Shown here: one piece after another, positions 15,488 to 23,519 of the stretch
Numbering within the stretch: the stretch's first letter is position 1
Layout of the letters: each line of letters opens with the position of its first letter
Assembly (NCBI GenBank): GCA_964645785.1
Contig: CAZYAV010000003.1
Location: 9,129-73,128, forward strand
Length of the DNA: 64,000 nt
Direction: 5' to 3'
Origin: CALWZE01 sp964645785
GTDB lineage: Bacteria > Bacillota > Clostridia > Oscillospirales > Ruminococcaceae
Notes under the pieces: generated by a model
The model's input: only the letters and a program-made list of their open reading frames with translations
The model's database searches: none
Told to the model about the DNA's origin: nothing
Made by a program: the position numbers and the translations under genes

Positions 15488-16675
15488 ATGAAAACAGTAC
15501 GGGTCGGTATGGTCGGTTCGGGATTTGTCTCTCACATTCATCTGGATGCGTTCCGGCGGGTGTGCGGTGAGGCCGGCATCGAGGCCGCCGGCATTCTCGC
15601 GCGCAGCCGCGCGCAGGAATACGCCGAAAAGTTCGGCATCGGGCGAATCTACAAAACGTATGAGGAGATGCTGGCGGACCCGGATATCGACGCCGTGGAT
15701 CTCTGCGTGCCCAACATGCTGCACGCGGATTTCTGCGTGCAGGCCGCGAACGCCGGCAAGCACATCATCTGCGAAAAGCCGCTGACCGGCGGCTTCGGCG
15801 AGGGGGGCGACCCCGGCGTCCCGGCCGGCTCGCTGCCCCGGAAGGCGCTGTACCTGGAGGCCATGCGCAACGCGGACAGAATTGTCGAGGCCGCGCGCAA
15901 AAACGGGGTCAAAATCTGCTATGCGGAGGATTTCGTCTACGCCCCCGTCGTGGCGAAGGCCAAGCGCCTTGTCGACCAGAGCAACAGCGCCATCCTTGAG
16001 ATCCGCACCGAGGAGAGCCACAGCGGCTCCCACGCCGCCTATTCCCGGCAGTGGAGGCTTGCGGGCGGCGGGTCGCTGCTGCGCATGGGCTCCCACCCGG
16101 TCGGGCTTGCGCTGCACCTCAAGCGGTATGAGGGGATGCAGAAATACGGCAAGCCCATCGAGGTGCAGTCGGTCGTCGCCGACGTCGCCTCGCTGACCCA
16201 CACGGCGCCCTTCAAGACCTACCGCAAGGACTGGATCGTCAACCAGTGGGAGGACGTGGAGGACTGGTCGACCGCCGTCATCACCTTCGAGGACGGCACA
16301 AAGGCGGTCATCGCGGCCAACGACACGACGCTGGGCGGCGTGGTCAACACGCTGGATATCTTTACCACCAACACGGTGCTGCACTGCAACATGGCGGCCA
16401 ACGACGCGCTCAAGGCCTACACCCCCTCCCCCACCACCTACGGGGACGAGTACATCTCGGAAAAAATCGAGACGACCGCCGGGTGGACCTTCCCCTCGCC
16501 CGACGAGGACTACATGCGCGGCTATCCGCAGGAGATGCAGGATTTCGCCGAGGCGATTGCCTATGACCGCGAGCCGCTCTCGGACGGCGAGCTCGGCCGC
16601 CAGGTTGTCAAGACGATCTACGCCGCCTACCTCAGCGCCGAAACCGGCCGGCGGGTCAATCTCAACGAGCTCTGA
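15488..16675 (+). CDS. Gfo/Idh/MocA family NAD(P)-dependent oxidoreductase
   Basis: 395-aa cytoplasmic sugar/inositol-type dehydrogenase. The Rossmann motif is VGMVGSGFVSHIH near the N-terminus and the family lysine lies in CEKPL (residues 95-99). The C-terminal sheet domain begins near residue 150 (AEDFVYAPVVAKAK). An insertion of about 20 glycine- and proline-rich residues follows EKPLTGG and is not typical. The ATG at 15488 is chosen over one 11 codons upstream because GGAGG lies 8 nt before it and the upstream ATG would fall in the promoter. Together with three zinc dehydrogenases and uxaC it suggests redox steps in sugar-acid or polyol breakdown. Substrate unknown. Confidence 0.85.
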   Translation: MKTVRVGMVGSGFVSHIHLDAFRRVCGEAGIEAAGILARSRAQEYAEKFGIGRIYKTYEEMLADPDIDAVDLCVPNMLHADFCVQAANAGKHIICEKPLTGGFGEGGDPGVPAGSLPRKALYLEAMRNADRIVEAARKNGVKICYAEDFVYAPVVAKAKRLVDQSNSAILEIRTEESHSGSHAAYSRQWRLAGGGSLLRMGSHPVGLALHLKRYEGMQKYGKPIEVQSVVADVASLTHTAPFKTYRKDWIVNQWEDVEDWSTAVITFEDGTKAVIAANDTTLGGVVNTLDIFTTNTVLHCNMAANDALKAYTPSPTTYGDEYISEKIETTAGWTFPSPDEDYMRGYPQEMQDFAEAIAYDREPLSDGELGRQVVKTIYAAYLSAETGRRVNLNEL

Positions 16676-16969
16676 GCGCCGGGTCAAAGCGCCGCAGCGG
16701 CCGGATGCGCGGGGAACACCGGCACGCCCGGAAAGCGCCGCAGTGCAGCTGAGCCGCGGACATCGCCGCGCTGCGCAGGGCTTTCCGCTGCCAGGCAGAC
16801 CTTGGCGGTTGCAGGGTAAGCGGTCAGCCGGGTCGACTGCCGCCGTGACGCTTTGCGCTGTCCGGGTGTTTTCCCGGCAATCGGGTGTTCCCGGTTGTCC
16901 CGGCGGCGCAGCGCGCCGCCGGCCGTTTGCGAACGGCCTGTCCCTTTTCCGCCGATTGCCTCAGGAGCC

Positions 16970-16979
16970 TTTTTGCCGG
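16970..16979 (+). promoter_or_regulatory. TTTTTGCCGG box upstream of dehydrogenase paralog 3
   Basis: The octamer TTTTTGCC recurs here about 60 nt before the start codon of the third dehydrogenase. The 360-nt stretch 16676-17035 otherwise contains GC-rich sequence with no gene and no clear -35/-10 pair; AT-rich TTTATAC near 17016 is the only -10-like element. Confidence 0.35.
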
Positions 16980-17035
16980 CTTAGATTGCCGGATTTGAAA
17001 AGGATCCGCGCCTGTTTATACGGAGGATTTGTAGA

Positions 17036-18085
17036 ATGAACGGAACCATGAAAGCTGCCGTCAAGCGCGACGAACGAGAGCTGTATTTTATGGAGGAGCG
17101 CCCCATCCCCGCGGTCGGCCCCAACGACGTCCTGCTGCGGGTCACCGCCGCCGGGCTGTGCGGCACCGATGTCGCCATCCGCGACAACACCTTTATGGGG
17201 CGGCACGGGCGGGTCGTTCCGCCCATCGTGCCCGGCCACGAATTTGTCGGCGAGGTCGTTGAGCTGGGCGCGCAGGTCAGCAAATTCAAACAGGGCGAGC
17301 GGCTGTTCACCACCTGCGCCGTCGGCTGCGGGGAATGCCGCAACTGCATCTCCGGCAAGGCCGGGTGCCGCCACTGGATTCACTGGGGAATCGACGTGGA
17401 CGGCGGCTTTGCCGAATACGTCAGCGTCCACCAGAACGCGCTGATGAAGGTGCCGGATTTTATCTCCGACAAGCACGCCGCCATCATGGAAATCGCCTCC
17501 GAGGCGGTCAAGGCCATGCGGGTCAACCACATCCCCTCGGGCAGCAATATTGCGGTTTTCGGCCCCGGCTCCTTTGGGCTGTTCTTGCTGCAAACCATGC
17601 GGCTGACCTCCCCGGTCAACCTGATTATGGTCGGCCTGCCCGACGACACCGAGCGGCTCGCCGCCGCAAAGCAGCTCGGCGCGACCCACATCGTGGTGGA
17701 CGGCGAGCAGAACCCCGTCGACGCCATTATGGAAATTACCGGCGGCGAGGGGGTGGACTTCGCGGTGGAGGCGACCGGCAAGCCCGAAGCGATTCCCAAC
17801 GCGGTGGACGCGCTCGCGGGCGGCGGGCTGCTGCTCATGGCCGGCAGCGGCTACCGCGGCGAGGAGATTCACTTTAAGCCGTGGAACTTTGTGCGCGACT
17901 CCAAGGGCATCCACACGGTGCAGGGCTTCCGCGCGCCCGACTACCTGCTGATGCAGGATCTTTACCGCGCCGGGAAGCTGCAATTTGACCCGATCATCAC
18001 CCACACGATGCAGCTCGAGCAGATCAACGAGGCGTGCGACCTCGCCAAGGCAAAGCGGGCAATCAAGATCGTGCTGACCCCCTGA
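17036..18085 (+). CDS. zinc-dependent medium-chain alcohol/polyol dehydrogenase (paralog 3)
   Basis: 349 aa, related to the pair at 6.6-8.8 kb over its full length but clearly more diverged. Catalytic zinc: Cys42 (LCGTD), His68-Glu69 (GHEF), and IMEIASEAV at the position of the other paralogs' Glu151. Structural zinc Cys98, 101, 104 and 111 (CGECRNCISGKAGC): one residue longer than in paralogs 1 and 2, still shorter than the usual lobe. The nucleotide motif is IAVFGPGSFGLF. All three share the block HWIHWGID-x-DGGFAEY. GGAGG lies 9 nt upstream of the ATG. It is probably expressed together with, or in parallel to, the Gfo/Idh gene 360 nt upstream. Substrate unknown. Confidence 0.85.
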   Translation: MNGTMKAAVKRDERELYFMEERPIPAVGPNDVLLRVTAAGLCGTDVAIRDNTFMGRHGRVVPPIVPGHEFVGEVVELGAQVSKFKQGERLFTTCAVGCGECRNCISGKAGCRHWIHWGIDVDGGFAEYVSVHQNALMKVPDFISDKHAAIMEIASEAVKAMRVNHIPSGSNIAVFGPGSFGLFLLQTMRLTSPVNLIMVGLPDDTERLAAAKQLGATHIVVDGEQNPVDAIMEITGGEGVDFAVEATGKPEAIPNAVDALAGGGLLLMAGSGYRGEEIHFKPWNFVRDSKGIHTVQGFRAPDYLLMQDLYRAGKLQFDPIITHTMQLEQINEACDLAKAKRAIKIVLTP

Positions 18086-18471
18086 CCGGCGGCCGCACAG
18101 CGCGCAGACACAGCCAATCCACCCGGCATCGCCGGGGGGATTTTTGGGTGCGGCCGGCCTTTGCGGCGGCGCGTGCCGCTTTAAAAAAGTGCCGGGCATT
18201 TTTCCCGCGGGGCGGCTTTGCAGTCCCGGCCGGGCAGGGGGCAAATCCGCCGATGCGCCGTAACCGGCGGCCTTGCAAAATGCGTGGCGGTGCGGGGAAG
18301 GCCGGTTTTCTGCGCAGGGGATGCCGGGGAGGGAACAGAGCGGCGTGCTCCCCCTTTTTCCGCGCCGGGTTTCAAGCTGCCGTCCATACGGCTGCCCCGG
18401 CGCGCCGGGAAGCCCGGCTGCGGGTGAGCCATGCCGCCCTGCGGGGGAGCAGATTCGCCTGCCGCCCCGAC
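18086..18471. other. intergenic DNA between convergent genes
   Basis: GC-rich sequence between dehydrogenase paralog 3 and the uxaC terminator. A short G/C hairpin near 18120-18150 (CCGGCATCGCCGG) may end transcription of paralog 3, but it lacks a T-run beyond GATTTTTGGG. No gene supported. Confidence 0.4.
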
Positions 18472-18507
18472 AAAAAGAGAGACAGCCGGGTGACCCCGGC
18501 TGTCTCT
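18472..18507 (-). terminator. intrinsic terminator of uxaC
   Basis: AGAGACAGCCGGG (18478-18490) and CCCGGCTGTCTCT (18495-18507) pair over 13 bp with a 4-nt loop. On the minus strand a TTTTT run (18476-18472) follows. It ends uxaC about 8 nt after its stop. Confidence 0.9.
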
Positions 18508-18514
18508 TTATGGA

Positions 18515-19906
18515 TTATAGATTGAAATAGCGTTTGGCATTCTCATAGCAGATGTTCCGCAGCAGCGTGTTCGCCGCCTCAAAGTCCGGCGGGTACTCCC
18601 CGTCCTCGATCATCTGGCCGACAAAGTTGCAGAGGATCCGGCGGAAATACTCGTGGCGGGGATAGGAGATCAGCGAGCGCGAATCGGTCAGCATCCCGAC
18701 CGAATCCCCCAGGCAGCCCAGCTCCGCAAAATCCCGCAGCTGCTTTTCCATGCCGGATTTTGTGTCGTTGAACCACCACGCGGGGCCGAGCTGCACATAG
18801 CCCCGGCGGCCGTCCCCGCCAAAGGAGGTGCAGATGGTCATCAGCGCGCGGCTGCTGCCGTCGTCCAGCGGATAGAGGATGGTGCGCGGCAGCGCGTCCG
18901 CCTGCGCAAGGCTGTCCAGAAATTCCGCCAGCCCGCGCAGCGCGCCGGTTTCGCCAATCGCGTCGTAGCCGCTGTCCGCGCCCAGCCGGCTGTACATCGC
19001 CCCGTTGATGTTGCGCATACAGCCGACATGCAGCTGCATGACCACCCCGCGCTCCTTATAGGCGCGCGCGAGGAAGAGCAGCAGCGCCGTCTCGTACGCC
19101 TGTATCTCCCGCTCGGTCAGCGCCTCGCCGCGCATCGCCTTGCCAAACGCCGCGTCCACTGCCTCCGGCCGCTCAAACACAAACGAAAACCGGGTGAGCG
19201 CGTGGTCGGACAGCCGGCAGCCGCATTCGCAGAAGGTATCCAGCCGCCGGGCAAGCGCGCCGCACAGCGCCGCGAAGCTGCCGACCGGCTGTGCCGCCGC
19301 GGCGGACAGCCTGTCCACATACGCCCGGAAGCCCGCCGCGCCGATGCGCAGCGCCCCGTCCGGCCGGAAGGACGGCACCACCCGCGTCTCAAACCCCTGC
19401 GCCTGCAGCGTCCGGTGATGCTCCAGCGTGTCGCAGGGGTCGTCGGTGGTGCAAATAAGCTCGACCCGGCTGTCCCGGATCATCCGGCGGGCGCGCAGCC
19501 CCTGCCGCAGCACCTCGTTGCACCGCGCGTAGATCCGGTCGCTGCTCCGCCCGGTCAGCGGCTCGGTGACCCCGAAATACCGCGCAAGCTCCAGATGCGA
19601 CCAGTGATAGAGCGGGTTGCCCGCGCATTGCGTCAGGGTCTGTGCAAACGCGCGGAATTTGTCCTGCGGGTCGGCGTCCCCGGTAATCAGCCGCTCCTCC
19701 ACCCCGTGGAACCGCATCGCCCGCCATTTGTAGTGGTCGTGCCCCAGCCACAGCTCGGTGATGTTGTCGAACGCCCTGTCGTTCGCGATTTCCTCCGGCA
19801 GCAGATGGCAGTGAAAATCAATGATCGGCAGATCCTTTATCCCCTGAAACAGCCGCTCGGCCGCCGGGGATTTGAGCAAAAAACGGTCGTCCAGAAACTC
19901 TCTCAT
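18515..19906 (-). CDS. uxaC: glucuronate isomerase
   Basis: 463-aa uronate isomerase, the expected length for UxaC. It interconverts glucuronate and fructuronate, and galacturonate and tagaturonate, the first step of uronate catabolism in the cytoplasm. Family hallmarks in order: IIDFHCHLLPEEI (His32, His34), GNPLYHWSHLELARYFG, VMQLHVGCMRNINGAMY, and near the C-terminus MLTDSRSLISYPRHEYFRR. The next enzymes of the classical pathway (UxaB/UxuB reductases and UxaA/UxuA dehydratases) are not in the window; the three medium-chain dehydrogenases could stand in for the reductases, which is inference. It is transcribed toward dehydrogenase paralog 3 and has its own control region and terminator. Confidence 0.93.
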   Translation of the reverse strand: MREFLDDRFLLKSPAAERLFQGIKDLPIIDFHCHLLPEEIANDRAFDNITELWLGHDHYKWRAMRFHGVEERLITGDADPQDKFRAFAQTLTQCAGNPLYHWSHLELARYFGVTEPLTGRSSDRIYARCNEVLRQGLRARRMIRDSRVELICTTDDPCDTLEHHRTLQAQGFETRVVPSFRPDGALRIGAAGFRAYVDRLSAAAAQPVGSFAALCGALARRLDTFCECGCRLSDHALTRFSFVFERPEAVDAAFGKAMRGEALTEREIQAYETALLLFLARAYKERGVVMQLHVGCMRNINGAMYSRLGADSGYDAIGETGALRGLAEFLDSLAQADALPRTILYPLDDGSSRALMTICTSFGGDGRRGYVQLGPAWWFNDTKSGMEKQLRDFAELGCLGDSVGMLTDSRSLISYPRHEYFRRILCNFVGQMIEDGEYPPDFEAANTLLRNICYENAKRYFNL

Positions 19907-19976
19907 CCGCGTCCCTCTCCTACTCCGCTCTGCGTTTGAACCCGACCGCGCGCGGCGGGTTTCTTTCCTTTATTTC

Positions 19977-20015
19977 ATTGTATCGAGCCGGTTTTTTGCC
20001 CGCTATGTAATAGCG
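19977..20015 (-). promoter_or_regulatory. uxaC control region: -10, TTTTTGCC box and inverted repeat
   Basis: On the minus strand TACAAT (19982-19977) is a -10 about 70 nt before the start codon. Where the -35 would lie there is TTTTTGCCCG (19993-20002, plus-strand reading) followed by an inverted repeat CGCTAT-GTA-ATAGCG (20001-20015). No good -35 hexamer exists, which fits a promoter that needs an activator. The octamer is the one seen at 6368, 15205-15274 and 16970. Confidence 0.45.
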
Positions 20016-20063
20016 CGCTGTGAGATTGCATTTCTTGGGTTTTCTGCCCGGCTCTGGCCGCGT

Positions 20064-20091
20064 TTGACACACCGCGGAAAAATATAATAAT
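20064..20091 (+). promoter_or_regulatory. probable promoter of the LysR remnant
   Basis: TTGACA, 16-nt spacer, AATAAT; the embedded TATAAT is only 13 nt from the -35. It precedes the truncated LysR gene by about 135 nt and may be a relic. Confidence 0.4.
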
Positions 20092-20227
20092 GCATACATT
20101 GGCGGACTAACGGACGGCCTGCGCAGGGGCGCGGCTTTGCAGGGCAGTTCGGTTAAAGCGGTGCCGCCCACGCCGGGGGGCTTTGCCTGCTTTCGTGGGG
20201 CGGCCGGAGAGGGAGGCGGTGAGAAGG

Positions 20228-20305
20228 ATGCACAATCCACGGCTGGACACCTTTCTGCGGGTGGCGGACGCGGGCAGCTTCAGCAAAGCGGCGGCGGAAT
20301 CGTAG
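20228..20305 (+). pseudogene. LysR-family regulator, 5' fragment only
   Basis: A 25-codon reading frame with a ribosome site, encoding MHNPRLDTFLRVADAGSF then SKAAAES and a stop. This is the exact N-terminus of LysR-type helix-turn-helix proteins (LDTFLxVAxxGSFSKAAxxL); the rest of the gene, normally about 270 further codons, is missing. The sequence passes directly into a truncated DUF4405 gene in another frame, so the junction near 20300 is most simply a deletion endpoint. Confidence 0.7.
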
Positions 20306-20306
20306 T

Positions 20307-20936
20307 ATGCTCGGCTCCGCAATCAGCGGGGTGATGCTCTCCCAGCATCTGTTTGCGTTCCTGTCCGTCAGCGCGGGGCTCCCCTTTGCGCGGGTGCTGC
20401 ACATGCTGTCGGCCGATTGGGGCTTCGTCCTGATGAGCCTGCACCTCGGGTTCCACTGGGGGATGGTTGTGGGCGCGGCAAAAAGGCGGTTTAAAGGGCT
20501 GCCGGCCGTCCTCAAATGGGCGCCCCGCGCCGCCGCGGCGCTGCTTGCGGGGTACGGCCTGTACGCCTTTATCGCGCGGGACATCGGCGGGAACATGCTG
20601 CTCAAAAATCCGTTTGTGCTTTTTGATTTTGAGGAGTCGCTCTTGCTGCTGCTGAATTACCTTGCAAAAACGCCCGCCCGCTGGACTGAGCGACGGCGCG
20701 GCAAAGCGCCCGGTGAAGTGGCCGGGGCGGGCTTATGCCGCGAGGAGGCCGGGCGTCCGCTTTCCGGCAAACACAGAGAAGATTGGCGCGCGGCGTCGGT
20801 TTACAAAAAATGGTTTGGGCGGGGGAATCCCCGCCCTTTTTATTGCCTGCGCCGCCGCAAAGCTCCCGGGCTCCGCGCCCAATCCGGCCGGGGCAGGCGT
20901 TCCACCCGCGACGCCCCGCCCCGGCGCGGAGATTGA
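20307..20936 (+). pseudogene. DUF4405 (flavinylation-associated cytochrome-like) membrane protein, truncated
   Basis: Residues 1-120 of this frame match the C-terminal part of DUF4405 membrane proteins: MLGSAISGVMLSQHLFAFL, FARVLHMLSADWGFVLMSLH, LGFHWGMVVG and FVLFDFEE. The N-terminal half, with the first two membrane helices, is missing, and after LLLLLNYLAK the frame runs on into non-homologous arginine-rich sequence, so the 3' end is probably frameshifted too. In many Clostridia a LysR regulator, flavodoxin and DUF4405 gene lie together; here only the outer ends of such a cluster remain. Confidence 0.65.
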
Positions 20937-20961
20937 CCGCCGCGGGGATTGATGCTATACT
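20933..20961 (+). promoter_or_regulatory. sigma-A-type promoter of GNAT gene
   Basis: TTGACC, 17-nt spacer, TATACT, about 48 nt before the start codon. Confidence 0.75.
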
Positions 20962-21009
20962 CGGAATCACATCAGGACGCCCGGCGCAGGGCTTGCAGGG
21001 GGCACAGGC

Positions 21010-21573
21010 ATGATTACCGTCCGCGACGCGGAGCCGGCGGATGCACAGCGCATCCTGACCATATACGACTATTATGTAAAGAACACGGCCATCACCTTTG
21101 AGTACGACACCCCGACCATAGACGAATTCCGGGAGCGGATGCGCCGGACGATGCGCCGGTATCCGTACCTTGTCGCCGAGCGGGACGGCGCCGTTTTGGG
21201 GTATGCCTACGCCGGCGCGTTTGTCGGCCGAGCGGCCTATGACTGGTCGTGCGAGCTGTCCATCTACCTCGACCACGCCGCGCAGAAGCAGGGGCTGGGG
21301 CGAGCGCTCTATGCGGCGCTGGAGGCCCGGCTGCGCGCCATGGGCATCCTGAATCTCTACGCCTGCATCGGCTATCCCAGGGCGGACGACGAATACCTGA
21401 CCACGAACAGCGCGGATTTCCACGCCCATCTCGGCTTTAAAAAGGTGGGCGAGTTCCACCAATGCGGGTACAAGTTCGGACGCTGGTACGACATGATCTG
21501 GATGGAAAAGATAATCGGGGCGCACGGGGACGCCCGGCCGCCGCGATTCTGCTGCCGCGGCAATGAAAACTGA
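21010..21573 (+). CDS. GNAT family N-acetyltransferase, phosphinothricin/YncA-like
   Basis: 187-aa acetyl-CoA-dependent N-acetyltransferase. The N-terminus MITVRDAEPADAQRILTIYDYYVKNT and FEYDTPTIDEF match the phosphinothricin/methionine-sulfone acetyltransferase group. The acetyl-CoA loop is QKQGLGRALYAAL near residue 98, and the C-terminal FHAHLGFKKVGEF and KFGRWYDMIWMEK are typical. AGGGGG lies 8 nt upstream of the ATG. The last 18 residues (after MEKIIGAHG) look like a read-through tail. It is a single-gene unit with its own promoter and terminator. The natural substrate in this group is usually an amino-acid analogue; not determinable here. Confidence 0.87.
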   Translation: MITVRDAEPADAQRILTIYDYYVKNTAITFEYDTPTIDEFRERMRRTMRRYPYLVAERDGAVLGYAYAGAFVGRAAYDWSCELSIYLDHAAQKQGLGRALYAALEARLRAMGILNLYACIGYPRADDEYLTTNSADFHAHLGFKKVGEFHQCGYKFGRWYDMIWMEKIIGAHGDARPPRFCCRGNEN

Positions 21574-21581
21574 CGAATATT

Positions 21582-21618
21582 AAAAGAGGGGATTCGCCCG
21601 GGCGAATCCCCTCTTTTT
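21582..21618 (+). terminator. intrinsic terminator of GNAT gene
   Basis: AAAAGAGGGGATTCGCCC and its exact complement form a perfect palindrome centred at 21599/21600 and run into TTTTTTG. The stem is near 17 bp with essentially no extra loop, and the flanking A-run allows it to work in both directions. Confidence 0.88.
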
Positions 21619-21730
21619 TGTTTTCACCGCATTCGGGATATTCCGCCCCGGCCGCCTTATTGCCAAACCGGGCGCACGGCGGGACGATCCTGCCGGGACG
21701 ACGGGAACGGATAGCCGCGGGGAAAAATTC

Positions 21731-21770
21731 CCGCCTGCAAGGCTCGAAAAGCAGGTTTCTTAAAAAACAA
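21731..21770 (-). repeat. dispersed intergenic repeat, copy 1
   Basis: On the minus strand this 40-nt element ends GCCTTGCAGGCGG and matches the element at 52929-52969 at about four positions in five, with T-rich start, AAACC, then CTTTCG-type block. One forward translation of both copies gives the same peptide KKPAFRALQA, though neither is likely coding. It lies in the 417-nt stretch 21574-21990 between two convergent genes, which holds no gene I can support. Confidence 0.5.
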
Positions 21771-21990
21771 TCGAACCGGCCGGCGCGGGGAAAGCCACGC
21801 CGTGTTGCACAGAGCCGCGACACGGCCGGCAGGAAATCCCCCCGCTAAACACCGCACGCAGTCTCGCGGCCGTGCGGGCGTTGCCTTATCGGGTATACCG
21901 GACGTCCTGCGAGCAGCGGCCTGTGCGCATGGAAAAGCACCGGCCGTGCCGCCCAGAGCCACGCCCCGGCCGGCGCAGACGCGGCCGCCG

Positions 21991-23487
21991 TCACAGGCTG
22001 CCGCCGCGCTCCCGCACGAACGCGCGCACCTCCTGCACAAATTCGGCGCCGTAGGCCTGCTGCTTCCGGCGCCCGACGCCGCTGACCATCATGAAGCTGT
22101 CCATCGAAAGAGGCAGCTTTTCGCACATGTCCCGCAGCGACGCGTCCGAAAAAACGACGAACGCAGGCACGCCCTGCTCCTGTGCAATCTCGGCGCGCAG
22201 CGCGCGCAGGCGCTCGAACAGCTCGTCGTCCGCCGCCGCGCCGACCCCCAGCGCCGCGCGCTCGGCCGCCCGCTGGCAGTTGGCGCAGTTGGTGCAGGTA
22301 TCGGGGGCGTCCTCCCCAAAGTAGCGCAGGATGTACGCGCGCAGGCAGCTCTGCGTCTCGCAGTAGCCGGTCATGACCGACAGCCGCTCCTCTGCCCGCG
22401 CCTGCAGCGCCGCGGCGAGGGCGGGGTCGGTTTGCGCGGCGCTTTCCCGGCTGTGCGCGATGAGCAGCCGCGCGGTCTGCACGTCCTTTACGCCGTACAG
22501 CAGCACGCAGTCCGCCGGTTCACCGTCCCGCCCCGCGCGCCCGGCCTCCTGATAATAGCTCTCGAGGTCGAGCGGCATGTTGTAGTGAACGACGTACCGC
22601 ACGTCGCTTTTGTCGATGCCCATGCCGAACGCGTTGGTCGCCACCGCGATGCGGCACTCGTCATAGACAAAGCTGTCCTGATTGAGCTGCCGCTCCTCAG
22701 CGGATAGCCCCGCGTGGTAGCGGGTGGCGGAAAAGCCGTTGTCGTTGAGAAAGGCGCACACCGCCTCCACCTGCTTGCGGGTCTGGCAATAGACGATGCC
22801 GCACTGGTTTTTGCGCGCGTCGACCAGGTCGAACAGGGCACGCCGCTTGTTTTTTGGCTTTTCAACCGCAAAGCGCAGGTTAGGACGGTCGAACCCCGTG
22901 ACGAGCACAAGCGGGTCGCGCAGCGCCAGCTGCTTCTGCACGTCGGCTCGCACCTCGGGGGTGGCGGTGGCGGTGAACGCCGCGACGACCGGGCGGCGGG
23001 GCAGCTGCGCCAAAAATTCGGGGATGCGGGTATAGCTGGGGCGGAAATCCTGCCCCCAGCGGGAGATGCAGTGCGCCTCGTCCACCGCGACAAGGTCGAT
23101 GGGCAGTCTGCCGCACGCGTCCAGAAACCCGGGCGTCAGCAGCCGCTCGGGCGCGACATAGACGATTTTATACTGCCCGTTTTTCATATTCGCGAGCGCC
23201 TTTGGAAACTGGCGCTCGTTGAGCGAGCTGTTCAGGTACGCGCCCGCGACCCCGGCCTGCTTGAGCGCCATGACCTGATCCTTCATCAGCGAGATGAGCG
23301 GGGAGACGACGAGGGTGACCCCCGGCATACACAGCGCCGGCACCTGATAACACAGCGATTTGCCCGCGCCGGTGGGCATGACGCCGAACGTGTCCCGCCC
23401 GCCGAGGATGCAGTCGATCAGCCGCTCCTGCCCGCCGCGGAAGGTATCATAACCGAAATAGTCCTTTAAGACCGCGTGCTTGTCCAT
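21991..23487 (-). CDS. recQ: ATP-dependent DNA helicase RecQ
   Basis: 498-aa superfamily 2 3'-5' DNA helicase for recombination and repair. Motifs in order: GVMPTGAGKSLCYQ (I), AVDEAHCISRWGQDFRPSY (II and the RecQ aromatic loop), FTATAT (III), ATNAFGMGIDKSDVRYVVHY (V), and QEAGRAGRDG (VI). A zinc-binding cluster follows (CLRAYILRYFGE ... CTNCANC). An HRDC domain closes the protein (DELFERLRALRAEIA to the GVGRRKQQAYG turn). The winged-helix RQC domain usually found between zinc cluster and HRDC appears absent, which explains the short length. ATG 23487 is chosen because AAAGGAGC precedes it; an earlier in-frame start does not. Probably co-transcribed with yihY, 32 nt upstream. Confidence 0.92.
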   Translation of the reverse strand: MDKHAVLKDYFGYDTFRGGQERLIDCILGGRDTFGVMPTGAGKSLCYQVPALCMPGVTLVVSPLISLMKDQVMALKQAGVAGAYLNSSLNERQFPKALANMKNGQYKIVYVAPERLLTPGFLDACGRLPIDLVAVDEAHCISRWGQDFRPSYTRIPEFLAQLPRRPVVAAFTATATPEVRADVQKQLALRDPLVLVTGFDRPNLRFAVEKPKNKRRALFDLVDARKNQCGIVYCQTRKQVEAVCAFLNDNGFSATRYHAGLSAEERQLNQDSFVYDECRIAVATNAFGMGIDKSDVRYVVHYNMPLDLESYYQEAGRAGRDGEPADCVLLYGVKDVQTARLLIAHSRESAAQTDPALAAALQARAEERLSVMTGYCETQSCLRAYILRYFGEDAPDTCTNCANCQRAAERAALGVGAAADDELFERLRALRAEIAQEQGVPAFVVFSDASLRDMCEKLPLSMDSFMMVSGVGRRKQQAYGAEFVQEVRAFVRERGGSL

Positions 23488-23519
23488 CTCGCTCCTTTCT
23501 GCCGGCCGTATGCCGGGAA

